A stretch of 64,000 nt of DNA from Leishmania mexicana MHOM/GT/2001/U1103 (taxonomy: Eukaryota; Euglenozoa; Kinetoplastea; Trypanosomatida; Trypanosomatidae): the NCBI RefSeq assembly GCF_000234665.1, contig NC_018330.1:1-64000 (forward strand). Direction: 5' to 3'. The translations under genes were made by a program, and so were the position numbers. Below are positions 21,001 through 30,541 of the stretch, one piece after another. The stretch's first letter is position 1. The number at the start of each line of letters is the position of its first letter. A model generated the notes under the pieces. The model did no database searches, had not been told where the DNA came from, and worked only from the letters and a program-made list of their open reading frames with translations.

Positions 21001-21767
21001 CCTGCAACTGACACACGAGGGGAGAGAGGGAGGACGGAGCTCGTCCTACGAGCTCCGCGCCAGTCGATAGGAGGCCACACACGCAGGCACACACACACAC
21101 ATACACACAGGGGGGTATAAAACAAGCAATGTAGCAGGGCGCAGGTGAAGAAAGGCAAGAAGAGGCGTACTGATGGAAACGGAGACGGCTGTGGTGGATG
21201 CGGGGGAACGCCTTGAGCCTCGAGGAAGTGTGGGGACCGACGGCAAACGCTGGGGCGAAGGACGGTACGCATCCTTCGACAAGCGCCCAGGTGCGTCATG
21301 GTGTAACGTGCGCGTGGGGAGGGACGTGACGGTGATGCAGAGCAAAGTGGCGCTTGAGGGGGGAGATGAGGTGAAGGGCTAAGGAGGGGGAACAGCGGCC
21401 GTGCTGGCGCCTTCGCGCTCGTATGTGCGCGCGCGCCTGCGCACCATCGGAGAGGGCCAGTGCTTTGTGCCCACGGTGCGCGAAACACGGACAGCATCCA
21501 GCTGCGTCGCCGGCGTTGTTTCTGTGAAGTGTGCAGTACAGGCGCATACGACCAGGCAGTCCTCTGCTGTCGCCCCATGTCCCACCCCCACACACCCCTC
21601 ATACACACACGTAAGACCATCACTGCGGTGGGGGGGGGAGGGAAGGAGCTGAGCACGGGAGGGAAACAGGGGAGCAGCCAAGAGAAAGGAGACAACGCAA
21701 GCACCACGCACCACGTCCGAATCGCTCCAGAACGGCGGCCGCACATGCGCACGCAGCTACCGAGCCG
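21001..21767. other. Spacer upstream of the 356-aa gene, within copy 1
   Basis: Contains a short AC repeat (about 21088-21108) and a G-rich stretch near 21630-21640. It should carry the rhomboid-like gene's 3' UTR and the splice acceptor for the 356-aa gene. Its duplicate is 23846-24604. Confidence 0.4.
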
Positions 21768-22475
21768 CTACTTTCCCACTGCGGCGCGCGGTGGCAGGTT
21801 CTGGAAAAACTTTCTCGCCAGGCTAAAGTCCTTTCGAGTGCGGAAGAACAGAGAGCTGTAGATGAGCGTGAAGAAGACGCCGCCGACAAACCCCCAGTTG
21901 CGCAGCTCGATGTCGCCGGCCCGCCGCCGCTCGACCAGCCTCGGCGAAACGTACTCGTCGTAGGTGCACTTCAGCAGGTACGGCACGCCGGCCCACATGA
22001 TGGGCACGCGCTTCAGGTACGGGATGTAGGACCCGCGCATCATCAGCGACAGCGTCGCGTAGCCGGCGTAGGCGCCGTTACTCGTGGCGTTGCAGTCGAA
22101 CGGCGAGTTTGTCTTCGTACGGCTCACCTGCGCAGCAAACACGTAGGCGAAGCTGGAGAACAGCCCGGCACCAACGTACACGGCCGTCGCGTGCCGCCAC
22201 CCCAGCACCTCGGTCAGCGGCTTCGCCACCGCCCACGCCATGACGCAGTTGACGACGCAGTCCGTGCCGTTGGTCACGTACAGGCACGACAGCGGGTTCG
22301 GGTAGAAGGCGTTGCTCCGCGTCAGGAACACGTCACGCATCACCATCGGCTTCGAGCTGCGCAGCATCACCGGGTTCGCCGCGTAGCTGTTGGAGTGGTA
22401 CAGTATGAAGAGCGTCTGGTCCGTGGTGAGCGCCATCGCCATGATGGAGCCGGCGATCTCCGCGTACGATGGCAT
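21768..22475 (-). CDS. Rhomboid-like multi-pass membrane protein, probable pseudoprotease (copy 1)
   Basis: 235 residues from the ATG at 22475. About five or six hydrophobic segments are visible (residues about 10-28, 72-86, 97-116, 134-146, 158-170, 194-211). The segment order NPLSCLYVTNGTDCVVNCVM, then EVLGWRHATAVYVGAGLFSS, then NATSNGAYAGYATLSL follows the rhomboid fold, ending in the GxSG-like turn. At that turn the catalytic Ser position appears to be Asn133 (TSNGA). The only histidines in the protein are His27 and His95, so the C-terminal catalytic His is absent. It therefore looks like an inactive rhomboid. Catalytically dead rhomboid-like TimRhom proteins act in the trypanosome mitochondrial import complex, a tempting but unproven match. 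Confidence 0.7.
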   Translation of the reverse strand: MPSYAEIAGSIMAMALTTDQTLFILYHSNSYAANPVMLRSSKPMVMRDVFLTRSNAFYPNPLSCLYVTNGTDCVVNCVMAWAVAKPLTEVLGWRHATAVYVGAGLFSSFAYVFAAQVSRTKTNSPFDCNATSNGAYAGYATLSLMMRGSYIPYLKRVPIMWAGVPYLLKCTYDEYVSPRLVERRRAGDIELRNWGFVGGVFFTLIYSSLFFRTRKDFSLARKFFQNLPPRAAVGK

Positions 22476-22518
22476 GTCTAGAGCGCGCACTGCTTAACGT
22501 GTCTATGTGTCTGTGTGT

Positions 22519-22521
<3 letters not shown>

Positions 22522-22559
<38 letters not shown>
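22522..22559. repeat. (TG)n microsatellite, copy 1
   Basis: About 19 TG units just upstream of the rhomboid-like start codon. The copy at 25359-25396 has the same length. Confidence 0.9.
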
Positions 22560-22564
<5 letters not shown>

Positions 22565-22899
22565 CTGTCGCTTGCTTACTTGTCCCTGACCTGTCGCCAA
22601 AGCAGACGAAAGACGGTGTGCGGCAGCATGAAAAGAGAAGAGGAGGGGAGGCAGGGTGCCCGGATGAGTGCAGGCAGCGCGCCTCCATCGAGGAGGGGTG
22701 TGGCGCAGGCGGGACGGCATCGCAGCGGCGTCGCTGTCACGCCGCACAGTCGCCTGTACGCGGGCCGAAAGAAGAACAAGGAAGATCGGAGAGGCGGGTA
22801 AGAGGGGCAAAAAGGCGGATGGCGCGCACAGGTACTCGCAAGAAAGTGCACACCGGCACTCACGCTCCCGGGTCGGATGGCATTCACACTTTGATGGAG

Positions 22900-23192
22900 A
22901 CACGGTGGCGTATCGCAGGGGGAACGGGAGAGGAGAGGCGAGCAGCGCACCGAAGATGCAGCCACGCGCCTCGATCACCAGCCCGTGCGTCGGCCCCTGT
23001 GCGCACATCGAGCGATACCAGCCCGAAAGGAAGTGCAGCACGCTGTTAAAACACCGCAGCACTCTCTGTGGTGCTGCTCACGTCGTACAGGCGCGGGCTC
23101 CCCATCAGCGCCGCGTCTACCAGCACCTTCGACAGCGCGTGCAGAGGGTTCAGCACACATTGGTGCGGACCCACCTCTATGAGGCTACCTTA
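22900..23192 (-). pseudogene. Adenine phosphoribosyltransferase pseudogene (copy 1)
   Basis: Two adjacent minus-strand frames together resemble the first ~100 residues of the functional APRT at 27265-27978. The first frame gives VGPHQCVLNPLHALSKVL...SPRLYDVSSTTES, ending at a TAA (23046-23048). The second continues with HFLSGWYRSMCAQGPTHG and LVIEARGCIFGALL. These match the functional copy's HALSQLL, VPRFADVSSITE, DFLVERY, SPAPTH and FDARGFLFG. A frameshift separates the halves, a short segment (around KKSYRWYSPVF) is missing, no ATG precedes the match, and the PRPP-binding half is unrecognisable. The break is seen, not inferred. It probably derives from the second, diverged APRT gene that lies next to APRT in other Leishmania. 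Confidence 0.8.
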
Positions 23193-23745
23193 CGAGGCAT
23201 GGCGCTGCACCGATCCCGCGGAGACGCGCAAAAAAAAAAAACGAAAACGCAGCAGTCGGAAGACGGAGAGGTGATGGTGCAGCGAAAGGGGGAGGGGGGA
23301 AGCCAACGCTGCCCCGTGCAGCGAGCAGGGAGAGCCAGAAGGAGCACAGAAGAGGGATGGCCGAGAGGTGAGAGAGTGGAGGAGTCGTAGGGGAAGAGGG
23401 CGATGGAGACGTGCACACGGGGGAGGGTGAGGGAGCAGCGCACGCACAACAAAAAGGCACGGGAAGGGGTACACACGGGCACTGCGGCACATTCGACCCC
23501 ATTGCACACGCAGAGTCGGCCCCCCGCCAACGAAGAGATCGCACGGCCTCCGTGTCACAGTATTGCCGCCCTTGCATCGTTCTTTTTTTCTTCAGCCGCA
23601 CTTCATGATGGGCGTCTGTCTGCGCCGCAGCTGTCAACTGACTACGGGGTAGAAGCGTGTTGTGGTCCACCGCCACCTTCACAAGCGGCGCACTCACGCC
23701 GTCCAAGGGGAGCGAAATCAACGACACACATACACGCAAGCGACG

Positions 23746-23845
23746 NNNNNNNNNNNNNNNNNNNNNNNNNNNNNNNNNNNNNNNNNNNNNNNNNNNNNNN
23801 NNNNNNNNNNNNNNNNNNNNNNNNNNNNNNNNNNNNNNNNNNNNN
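23746..23845. other. Assembly gap (100 N)
   Basis: Exactly 100 N, a placeholder length of unknown true size, located precisely between the two copies of the duplicated block. Reading frames drawn across it have no meaning. Confidence 0.99.
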
Positions 23846-24604
23846 TGACACACGAGGGGAGAGAGGGAGGACGGAGCTCGTCCTACGAGCTCCGCGCCAG
23901 TCGATAGGAGGCCACACACGCAGGCACACACACACACATACACACAGGGGGGTATAAAACAAGCAATGTAGCAGGGCGCAGGTGAAGAAAGGCAAGAAGA
24001 GGCGTACTGATGGAAACGGAGACGGCTGTGGTGGATGCGGGGGAACGCCTTGAGCCTCGAGGAAGTGTGGGGACCGACGGCAAACGCTGGGGCGAAGGAC
24101 GGTACGCATCCTTCGACAAGCGCCCAGGTGCGTCATGGTGTAACGTGCGCGTGGGGAGGGACGTGACGGTGATGCAGAGCAAAGTGGCGCTTGAGGGGGG
24201 AGATGAGGTGAAGGGCTAAGGAGGGGGAACAGCGGCCGTGCTGGCGCCTTCGCGCTCGTATGTGCGCGCGCGCCTGCGCACCATCGGAGAGGGCCAGTGC
24301 TTTGTGCCCACGGTGCGCGAAACACGGACAGCATCCAGCTGCGTCGCCGGCGTTGTTTCTGTGAAGTGTGCAGTACAGGCGCATACGACCAGGCAGTCCT
24401 CTGCTGTCGCCCCATGTCCCACCCCCACACACCCCTCATACACACACGTAAGACCATCACTGCGGTGGGGGGGGGAGGGAAGGAGCTGAGCACGGGAGGG
24501 AAACAGGGGAGCAGCCAAGAGAAAGGAGACAACGCAAGCACCACGCACCACGTCCGAATCGCTCCAGAACGGCGGCCGCACATGCGCACGCAGCTGCCGA
24601 GCCG

Positions 24605-25312
24605 CTACTTTCCCACTGCGGCGCGCGGTGGCAGGTTCTGGAAAAACTTTCTCGCCAGGCTAAAGTCCTTTCGAGTGCGGAAGAACAGAGAGCTGTAGAT
24701 GAGCGTGAAGAAGACGCCGCCGACAAACCCCCAGTTGCGCAGCTCGATGTCGCCGGCCCGCCGCCGCTCGACCAGCCTCGGCGAAACGTACTCGTCGTAG
24801 GTGCACTTCAGCAGGTACGGCACGCCGGCCCACATGATGGGCACGCGCTTCAGGTACGGGATGTAGGACCCGCGCATCATCAGCGACAGCGTCGCGTAGC
24901 CGGCGTAGGCGCCGTTACTCGTGGCGTTGCAGTCGAACGGCGAGTTTGTCTTCGTACGGCTCACCTGCGCAGCAAACACGTAGGCGAAGCTGGAGAACAG
25001 CCCGGCACCAACGTACACGGCCGTCGCGTGCCGCCACCCCAGCACCTCGGTCAGCGGCTTCGCCACCGCCCACGCCATGACGCAGTTGACGACGCAGTCC
25101 GTGCCGTTGGTCACGTACAGGCACGACAGCGGGTTCGGGTAGAAGGCGTTGCTCCGCGTCAGGAACACGTCACGCATCACCATCGGCTTCGAGCTGCGCA
25201 GCATCACCGGGTTCGCCGCGTAGCTGTTGGAGTGGTACAGTATGAAGAGCGTCTGGTCCGTGGTGAGCGCCATCGCCATGATGGAGCCGGCGATCTCCGC
25301 GTACGATGGCAT
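24605..25312 (-). CDS. Rhomboid-like multi-pass membrane protein, probable pseudoprotease (copy 2)
   Basis: Encodes the same 235-residue protein as 21768-22475, with no amino-acid difference found. The coding regions appear identical, and the nearest difference between the blocks is nine bases past the stop codon. If the duplication is an assembly artefact this is the same locus or its other allele. The reasons for calling it rhomboid-like and inactive are given for copy 1. Confidence 0.65.
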   Translation of the reverse strand: MPSYAEIAGSIMAMALTTDQTLFILYHSNSYAANPVMLRSSKPMVMRDVFLTRSNAFYPNPLSCLYVTNGTDCVVNCVMAWAVAKPLTEVLGWRHATAVYVGAGLFSSFAYVFAAQVSRTKTNSPFDCNATSNGAYAGYATLSLMMRGSYIPYLKRVPIMWAGVPYLLKCTYDEYVSPRLVERRRAGDIELRNWGFVGGVFFTLIYSSLFFRTRKDFSLARKFFQNLPPRAAVGK

Positions 25313-25355
25313 GTCTAGAGCGCGCACTGCTTAACGTGTCTATGTGTCTGTGTGT

Positions 25356-25358
<3 letters not shown>

Positions 25359-25396
<38 letters not shown>
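25359..25396. repeat. (TG)n microsatellite, copy 2
   Basis: Same length and position relative to the rhomboid-like gene as the tract at 22522-22559. Confidence 0.9.
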
Positions 25397-25401
<5 letters not shown>

Positions 25402-25736
25402 CTGTCGCTTGCTTACTTGTCCCTGACCTGTCGCCAAAGCAGACGAAAGACGGTGTGCGGCAGCATGAAAAGAGAAGAGGAGGGGAGGCAGGGTGCCCGG
25501 ATGAGTGCAGGCAGCGCGCCTCCATCGAGGAGGGGTGTGGCGCAGGCGGGACGGCATCGCAGCGGCGTCGCTGTCACGCCGCACAGTCGCCTGTACGCGG
25601 GCCGAAAGAAGAACAAGGAAGATCGGAGAGGCGGGTAAGAGGGGCAAAAAGGCGGATGGCGCGCACAGGTACTCGCAAGAAAGTGCACACCGGCACTCAC
25701 GCTCCCGGGTCGGATGGCATTCACACTTTGATGGAG

Positions 25737-26029
25737 ACACGGTGGCGTATCGCAGGGGGAACGGGAGAGGAGAGGCGAGCAGCGCACCGAAGATGCAGCC
25801 ACGCGCCTCGATCACCAGCCCGTGCGTCGGCCCCTGTGCGCACATCGAGCGATACCAGCCCGAAAGGAAGTGCAGCACGCTGTTAAAACAGCGCAGCACT
25901 CTCTGTGGTGCTGCTCACGTCGTACAGGCGCGGGCTCCCCATCAGCGCCGCGTCTACCAGCACCTTCGACAGCGCGTGCAGAGGGTTCAGCACACATTGG
26001 TGCGGACCCACCTCTATGAGGCTACCTTA
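25737..26029 (-). pseudogene. Adenine phosphoribosyltransferase pseudogene (copy 2)
   Basis: Duplicate of the broken APRT at 22900-23192, with the same stop codon (25883-25885), the same frameshift and one base difference (25891), which changes the codon just before the break. That the lesions are shared shows they arose before the two copies separated, or that the copies are one locus. The intact gene lies 1.2 kb further inward. Confidence 0.8.
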
Positions 26030-26577
26030 CGAGGCATGGCGCTGCACCGATCCCGCGGAGACGCGCAAAAAAAAAAACGAAAACGCAGCAGTCGGAAGAC
26101 GGAGAGGTGATGGTGCAGCGAAAGGGGGAGGGGGGAAGCCAACGCTGCCCCGTGCAGCGAGCAGGGAGAGCCAGAAGGAGCACAGAAGAGGGATGGCCGA
26201 GAGGTGAGAGAGTGGAGGAGTCGTAGGGGAAGAGGGCGATGGAGACGTGCACACGGGGGAGGGTGAGGGAGCAGCGCACGCACAACAAAAAGGCACGGGA
26301 AGGGGTACACACGGGCACTGCGGCACATTCGACCCCATTGCACACGCAGAGTCGGCCCCCCGCCAACGAAGAGATCGCACGGCCTCCGTGTCACAGTATT
26401 GCCGCCCTTGCATCGTTCTTTTTTTCTTCAGCCGCACTTCATGATGGGCGTCTGTCTGCGCCGCAGCTGTCAACTGACTACGGGGTAGAAGCGTGTTGTG
26501 GTCCACCGCCACCTTCACAAGCGGCGCACTCACGCCGTCCAAGGGGAGCGAAATCAACGACACACATACACGCAAGC

Positions 26578-27264
26578 ATGAACGCCTCTGTGCACGTAAC
26601 CAAACGAGAAAAAAGAGAGCACTGGAAGCCGATGGCTTAAGGGTAGCGCCTACGTCGTGTAGTGTGCACTTCGCTCTCTCGTGTAACGGGCGCCCTTTTG
26701 CGCGCTCTCATGCTGGACTCCTCCGGGGAGAGGGAAGAGGGAAGGGGGGAGGAGGCGCCCAGAGGAATAAAGGCAGTTATACGGTACGATGTCCTTAGAG
26801 ACGCACACACGCACACCATCCATCAGCTACCGCTCGGCTTCTGCCTCCGCGAGTCTATACATCATTTGCTTCTCTGCTGCGCGTGTGTGCGCGTCTGCGG
26901 CGTGCCGTCCTCCTCTTCGCTACACCTCAGCCTTCGCCTGCACCCAGAAACGGATGAACGCGGCGACCGGGGGGCGGGGGAGGGGAGCGGTGAGCCCACC
27001 AACGCAGCAAGCACCCTGCCACACAGCGATAAGCAGAGAATGACGCACACCCAACTCAGAGACATGCGAGCCGAAAGATGGTATTTTTTGCGCGACTTTT
27101 TTGTGGTGGGAAACGGCCGTCAGTACTGCTCCTTCAGAGCGTCGGTTGCGACTTTTAAAAGCAACGTTGCTGGAGGAGGTGACGTCATATCTGACGGCAT
27201 CGTCAACGGTAGCGATGCTGGCGGAAAGAGGAAGCAGAGGAGGACTGAAGGAGTTCATCACACG
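26578..27264. other. Spacer between duplicated block and APRT
   Basis: Unique sequence, expected to be the 3' UTR of the functional APRT mRNA. No gene or repeat recognised. Confidence 0.45.
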
Positions 27265-27978
27265 TTAGTGCGGGTGCTGGGCCAGGACATCACCGCAGCT
27301 CAAAACACGAGGACCCGTGTAGTTCTTCGAGTCCCCACAGTTCTCCTCCGTCAGCGCGTCCTCCGAAAGAAGAGTGACAAACTTAACATCCTTGTAGCGG
27401 CTGTTAGCAGTCGAGTGGATCTTCTCTGCCCCCCTCAGGAAAGGAATGCTCAAAATCGAGAGCATCTCAACAACAGTTGCTCCGCTTGCCTCCACCAGTT
27501 GCAAACCCGACAGTGCGGTCCCACCTGTTGCCAGAACATCATCGATTAGTACCACACGCGAGCCCTTGCCGATGCTGCCGTAGCGGATCGTCATCACCTC
27601 CGGCGCGGCCTCCTTGTACTCTTTTTCGTACGGCTCGCTGCGGATAAGGAGACCGGCATTCTTGTCGGCCTTGCGCATGAGCACGAACGGGATCCCAAGC
27701 TCCACGGCGATCATGGGGCCAAAGAGGAACCCGCGAGCATCGAAGCCGAGAATATGCGTCGGGGCTGGCGACATCACTTGGTAGCGTTCCACAAGGAAGT
27801 CACGAATTGCTTTCAATGTCTCCGGAAACTCTGTGATGCTGCTGACATCGGCGAATCGGGGGACATTGCGCGGGGAGAAGACTGGCGAGTACCAGCGGTA
27901 GCTCTTCTTCAGCAGTTGCGAGAGGGCGTGGGAATCCTCTAGCAGGAAAGAGTTGGGGCTGATTTCCTTGAAGGACAT
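27265..27978 (-). CDS. APRT: Adenine phosphoribosyltransferase
   Basis: 237 residues from the ATG at 27978 (MSFKEISPNS), the exact length of Leishmania APRT as I recall it. It carries the PRPP-binding signature VVLIDDVLATGGTA (about 142-155) and the conserved ILGFDARGFLFGP (about 76-88). The enzyme converts adenine and PRPP to AMP and pyrophosphate; purine salvage is essential in these organisms because they cannot make purines. The similarity over the whole length to the Leishmania enzyme, including Leishmania-specific N- and C-terminal extensions (ending DVLAQHPH), is the best single taxonomic clue in the window. A five-residue extension upstream starts without an ATG. The adjacent pseudogene copies are its degenerate relatives. 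Confidence 0.98.
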   Translation of the reverse strand: MSFKEISPNSFLLEDSHALSQLLKKSYRWYSPVFSPRNVPRFADVSSITEFPETLKAIRDFLVERYQVMSPAPTHILGFDARGFLFGPMIAVELGIPFVLMRKADKNAGLLIRSEPYEKEYKEAAPEVMTIRYGSIGKGSRVVLIDDVLATGGTALSGLQLVEASGATVVEMLSILSIPFLRGAEKIHSTANSRYKDVKFVTLLSEDALTEENCGDSKNYTGPRVLSCGDVLAQHPH

Positions 27979-28744
27979 GATGGAAGGGCACAATTAAGTA
28001 GACAGGAGCGTGAAGAACGTGCGAGTTAGCGAGAGTGACAGGTGCTATCAAACCGTTTTCGCCGTCGGGGTTAAGGATACAAGAGACGTACACAAGCGTG
28101 GCTGGGTATACGTGTGTGTGTGGAGCCTGCGAATGTGTTTGTTGACCGATGGCCCGTGCAGTACACCATAAATCGTTATCCCATGATAAAGGCAAACCGA
28201 GAGAGGGAGACGCGGAGAAAAGCACATGAGAGGAGGCGGGATGAGGACGGAAGCAAACAACCCTCAGCATACTTTAGAACCCGCTAAGGCCTCCGCCCAA
28301 ACACATCCCGGCACAGCAAAGACGGGTACGTACGAAGTCTGTGATGCGCCAAGCGGGAACGGATGCAACTCTGTGGTGCCTTGGGTAACGGAGAGGAGAG
28401 ACCACAGACCTAGAGGATGCCCATTGACTCTGCTGTGTTCGGCGAAAGGCCCTGTCTTGCAGTTAAAGTGCGTTTGTGTATGGTGATCTTTGAACAAAGA
28501 AAAACAGTTAAGATTGCAGTGTGCATGGTACGCACTTGCCTGTGTCGGAAACAGCGGTTTTCCTTCCTAGTGCCCTCTATGCATGAGCCTCCTCCTCCCT
28601 TGGTGCGTCCCGAGAGCACTCCTACACACCAGAGAGGAAAGGCAACGTCTATGTTCGTTGCCGTCGGGACGGGCGAACAGGAGGTTGGGTGTGCCTGCCT
28701 GAGCTGCTGCAGGCGCTGGCGGCATCCATGCTGGCACAAGCTTG
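27979..28744. other. Spacer APRT-MCMBP
   Basis: 766 bases with no gene recognised; should hold the APRT splice acceptor and the MCM-BP 3' UTR. Confidence 0.4.
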
Positions 28745-30541
28745 CTACTCACCGGCTGGGGATGCCGTTGGAAGCATCGAGAGTGAGTTCGCACGGAGGC
28801 GTTCCATGCGCGCCCGCTCGAGCACACAGACAGCGGCAATATCCTCCGCACCGACGTCGCGGCGTCCGTGACTCGCCGCGTGTGACCGCATGAGCGCCAT
28901 CGCAACTGAAAAGGAATTGTTGTGTAGCAGTGGATCTCGGTTATTCCACCCTGGCAAGTTTCTGGACATCTCGAAAAGCGCGCGTGACGCCCTGTCCGAT
29001 AATGTGTCGTCCACCGGCGACGGTGCGTCAAGGCAGCGGACAGCGTCGAGATAATCTCGCACCGCAGCGCTGCCTACCTGGTGCGTCTGGGCAGCCTCCT
29101 GAGGGGGTAACCTCTGGTCAGGGCTCCAGCGTAGACTCATGGCAAAACGAAAAAGCGGGTGCACGGCTTCTGGTGCATCTCTGCCGTCCACCGCCAGCGT
29201 GGAGACGTCGACTGGCAGTTCCAATGTCTGATAAGGGTACTCGAGCAACAGTTGCTGCTTGTGAATCAGCGCAAACATCCCCTCGTACCACGCCTCATCG
29301 CGTGAGTCTAGCGACGCGCAGTCTATCGTGACGTGCGTGCCGTTGGCTACCTGCAACACACCCGTCTCAAGATAATTAAGCTCGTTGTTGTACTTTGGGG
29401 TGACACGGCCGTGCGGAAGCGCCCGCAGTACCTCGCCTGTGAGTAGAATCTCTGCCACAGGCACGATCTCACGCAGCTGCGCCGACCACTCCGCTGCAAC
29501 CAGCTGAGGAGAACTGATCAGCAGTGGGAGGTCGCCGACAGGCATCGATGCGCTGTGCATGATCACTCTTGCGCACAGATGAAGAAGCAAGTACTCTGCT
29601 GTCAGGGCGTCACCTTTGGTCAGTGTGCCTGTAAGGTATGCTATGGCGTTTGTGCGGGCTTCTGTCATGGGCGACGCGATGAGCGGCGGAGTCGCTATGT
29701 GGTGTCGCACCTGAAGGGAGCTCACCGGTGTGTAGGAGAGGCAGAGGAGTCTGCTTACAAGGCCTCTTGACAATTCTGTGGCATTCCATGCACTAAAGCG
29801 CTCGAAGTCGTCAACGGCGTTCACCTGGAGTTGGTCGTCGGGGAAGTGCTGGTAACCATAGAAATCCATCACATCATTAATGCGAAACGGATTCTGACGT
29901 GCACCATCCTCGGCCGGGAGCAGCGCCGTGACGACACACGCACCTTGAAGCTGGTGGCTGCACGAAGGATGTGGGAAGTTCAAAGACGGGCCAAAGGCGG
30001 ACAAATGTGATGACTGTGTCGTTGCAGTAACGGTGTCGCTCTCGCTGGTCGTGTGCCTGACGCACTTCCGGATGCGCTCTTCCTCGGTGCTGCTCGTCGG
30101 AACCCCCGTCGGGGCGTCCTCGTCGCGGTCGATGCGCTTACGGAGGGTACCCCCGTGAGCGGCACCGGAGGTGCGCGATGGTTCATCCGCGGCGTAAAAG
30201 TGCAGGTTGCCGGGGACAGGGATCACGTATAGCGAAACCGCGTCCATGTACTGCACCTCATCCCCGTCCGCCGCCTCCAGTGCGCCACTGGACGAGAAGA
30301 AGTTCTGGCGAGACGCACAGAACAGATGAAGCTCGGGCTGCACCTCCTGAATCATGCCGCGGCAACGGCAGAGCTTGCCGATCGAATGGGCTAGCTGCGT
30401 CGGCGGGAACACATCGATTGCCGTGCCCCGGCACTCTGGCGACTGCAGGTACTTGTGGACGTAGCGAACAGCCTCGGCAATGGAGCCGCTGGTGGTGCTG
30501 AGCTCGCGCAGGAGCGCCTCCATGTCCTGTTGTGCTGCCAT
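28745..30541 (-). CDS. MCMBP: MCM-binding protein homologue (MCMBP/ETG1)
   Basis: 598 residues, near the family's usual 600-640. Diagnostic blocks are GDALTAEYLLLHLCARV (about 308-324), the PKYNNELNYLETGVLQVANG segment with THVTID after it (about 378-405), and YPYQTLELPVDVSTL, all in the order seen in MCMBP. The N-terminal part has the usual CRGMIQEV block, which opens an OB-like region. MCM-BP replaces MCM2 in an alternative MCM complex and helps assemble or unload MCM2-7 in the nucleus. The first ATG is at 30541 (MAAQQDMEALL); the ten residues upstream begin with TTG. A low-complexity charged insert (about 140-190) looks lineage-specific. Confidence 0.92.
   Translation of the reverse strand: MAAQQDMEALLRELSTTSGSIAEAVRYVHKYLQSPECRGTAIDVFPPTQLAHSIGKLCRCRGMIQEVQPELHLFCASRQNFFSSSGALEAADGDEVQYMDAVSLYVIPVPGNLHFYAADEPSRTSGAAHGGTLRKRIDRDEDAPTGVPTSSTEEERIRKCVRHTTSESDTVTATTQSSHLSAFGPSLNFPHPSCSHQLQGACVVTALLPAEDGARQNPFRINDVMDFYGYQHFPDDQLQVNAVDDFERFSAWNATELSRGLVSRLLCLSYTPVSSLQVRHHIATPPLIASPMTEARTNAIAYLTGTLTKGDALTAEYLLLHLCARVIMHSASMPVGDLPLLISSPQLVAAEWSAQLREIVPVAEILLTGEVLRALPHGRVTPKYNNELNYLETGVLQVANGTHVTIDCASLDSRDEAWYEGMFALIHKQQLLLEYPYQTLELPVDVSTLAVDGRDAPEAVHPLFRFAMSLRWSPDQRLPPQEAAQTHQVGSAAVRDYLDAVRCLDAPSPVDDTLSDRASRALFEMSRNLPGWNNRDPLLHNNSFSVAMALMRSHAASHGRRDVGAEDIAAVCVLERARMERLRANSLSMLPTASPAGE

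Larger units (their letters stand above)
21009..23741. repeat. 2.73 kb duplicated block, copy 1
   Basis: Matches 23846-26577 almost base for base at a constant offset of 2837. I found only three differences: A/G at 21759, C/G at 23054 and an A run of 12 versus 11 at 23230. It contains the 5' leader of the 356-aa gene, the rhomboid-like gene, a (TG)n tract and an APRT pseudogene. After 23741 the copies diverge for four bases and then the assembly gap begins. Confidence 0.97.
23846..26577. repeat. 2.73 kb duplicated block, copy 2
   Basis: Second copy of 21009-23741, starting at the first base after the gap and running into unique sequence at 26578. Its telomere-side neighbour is hidden in the gap, so it is not known whether a second copy of the 356-aa coding region follows it. 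Confidence 0.97.

Noticed and set aside
22478..23062. 194-residue minus-strand frame covering the APRT-like segment
   Set aside because: Only its first 45 or so residues are APRT-like; the rest is spacer including the TG repeat, and the upstream APRT part is in another frame, so it is a pseudogene remnant rather than a gene.
23185..24589. Frames crossing the N gap, including ones running on into the second block
   Set aside because: They join sequence across 100 unknown bases and are assembly artefacts.
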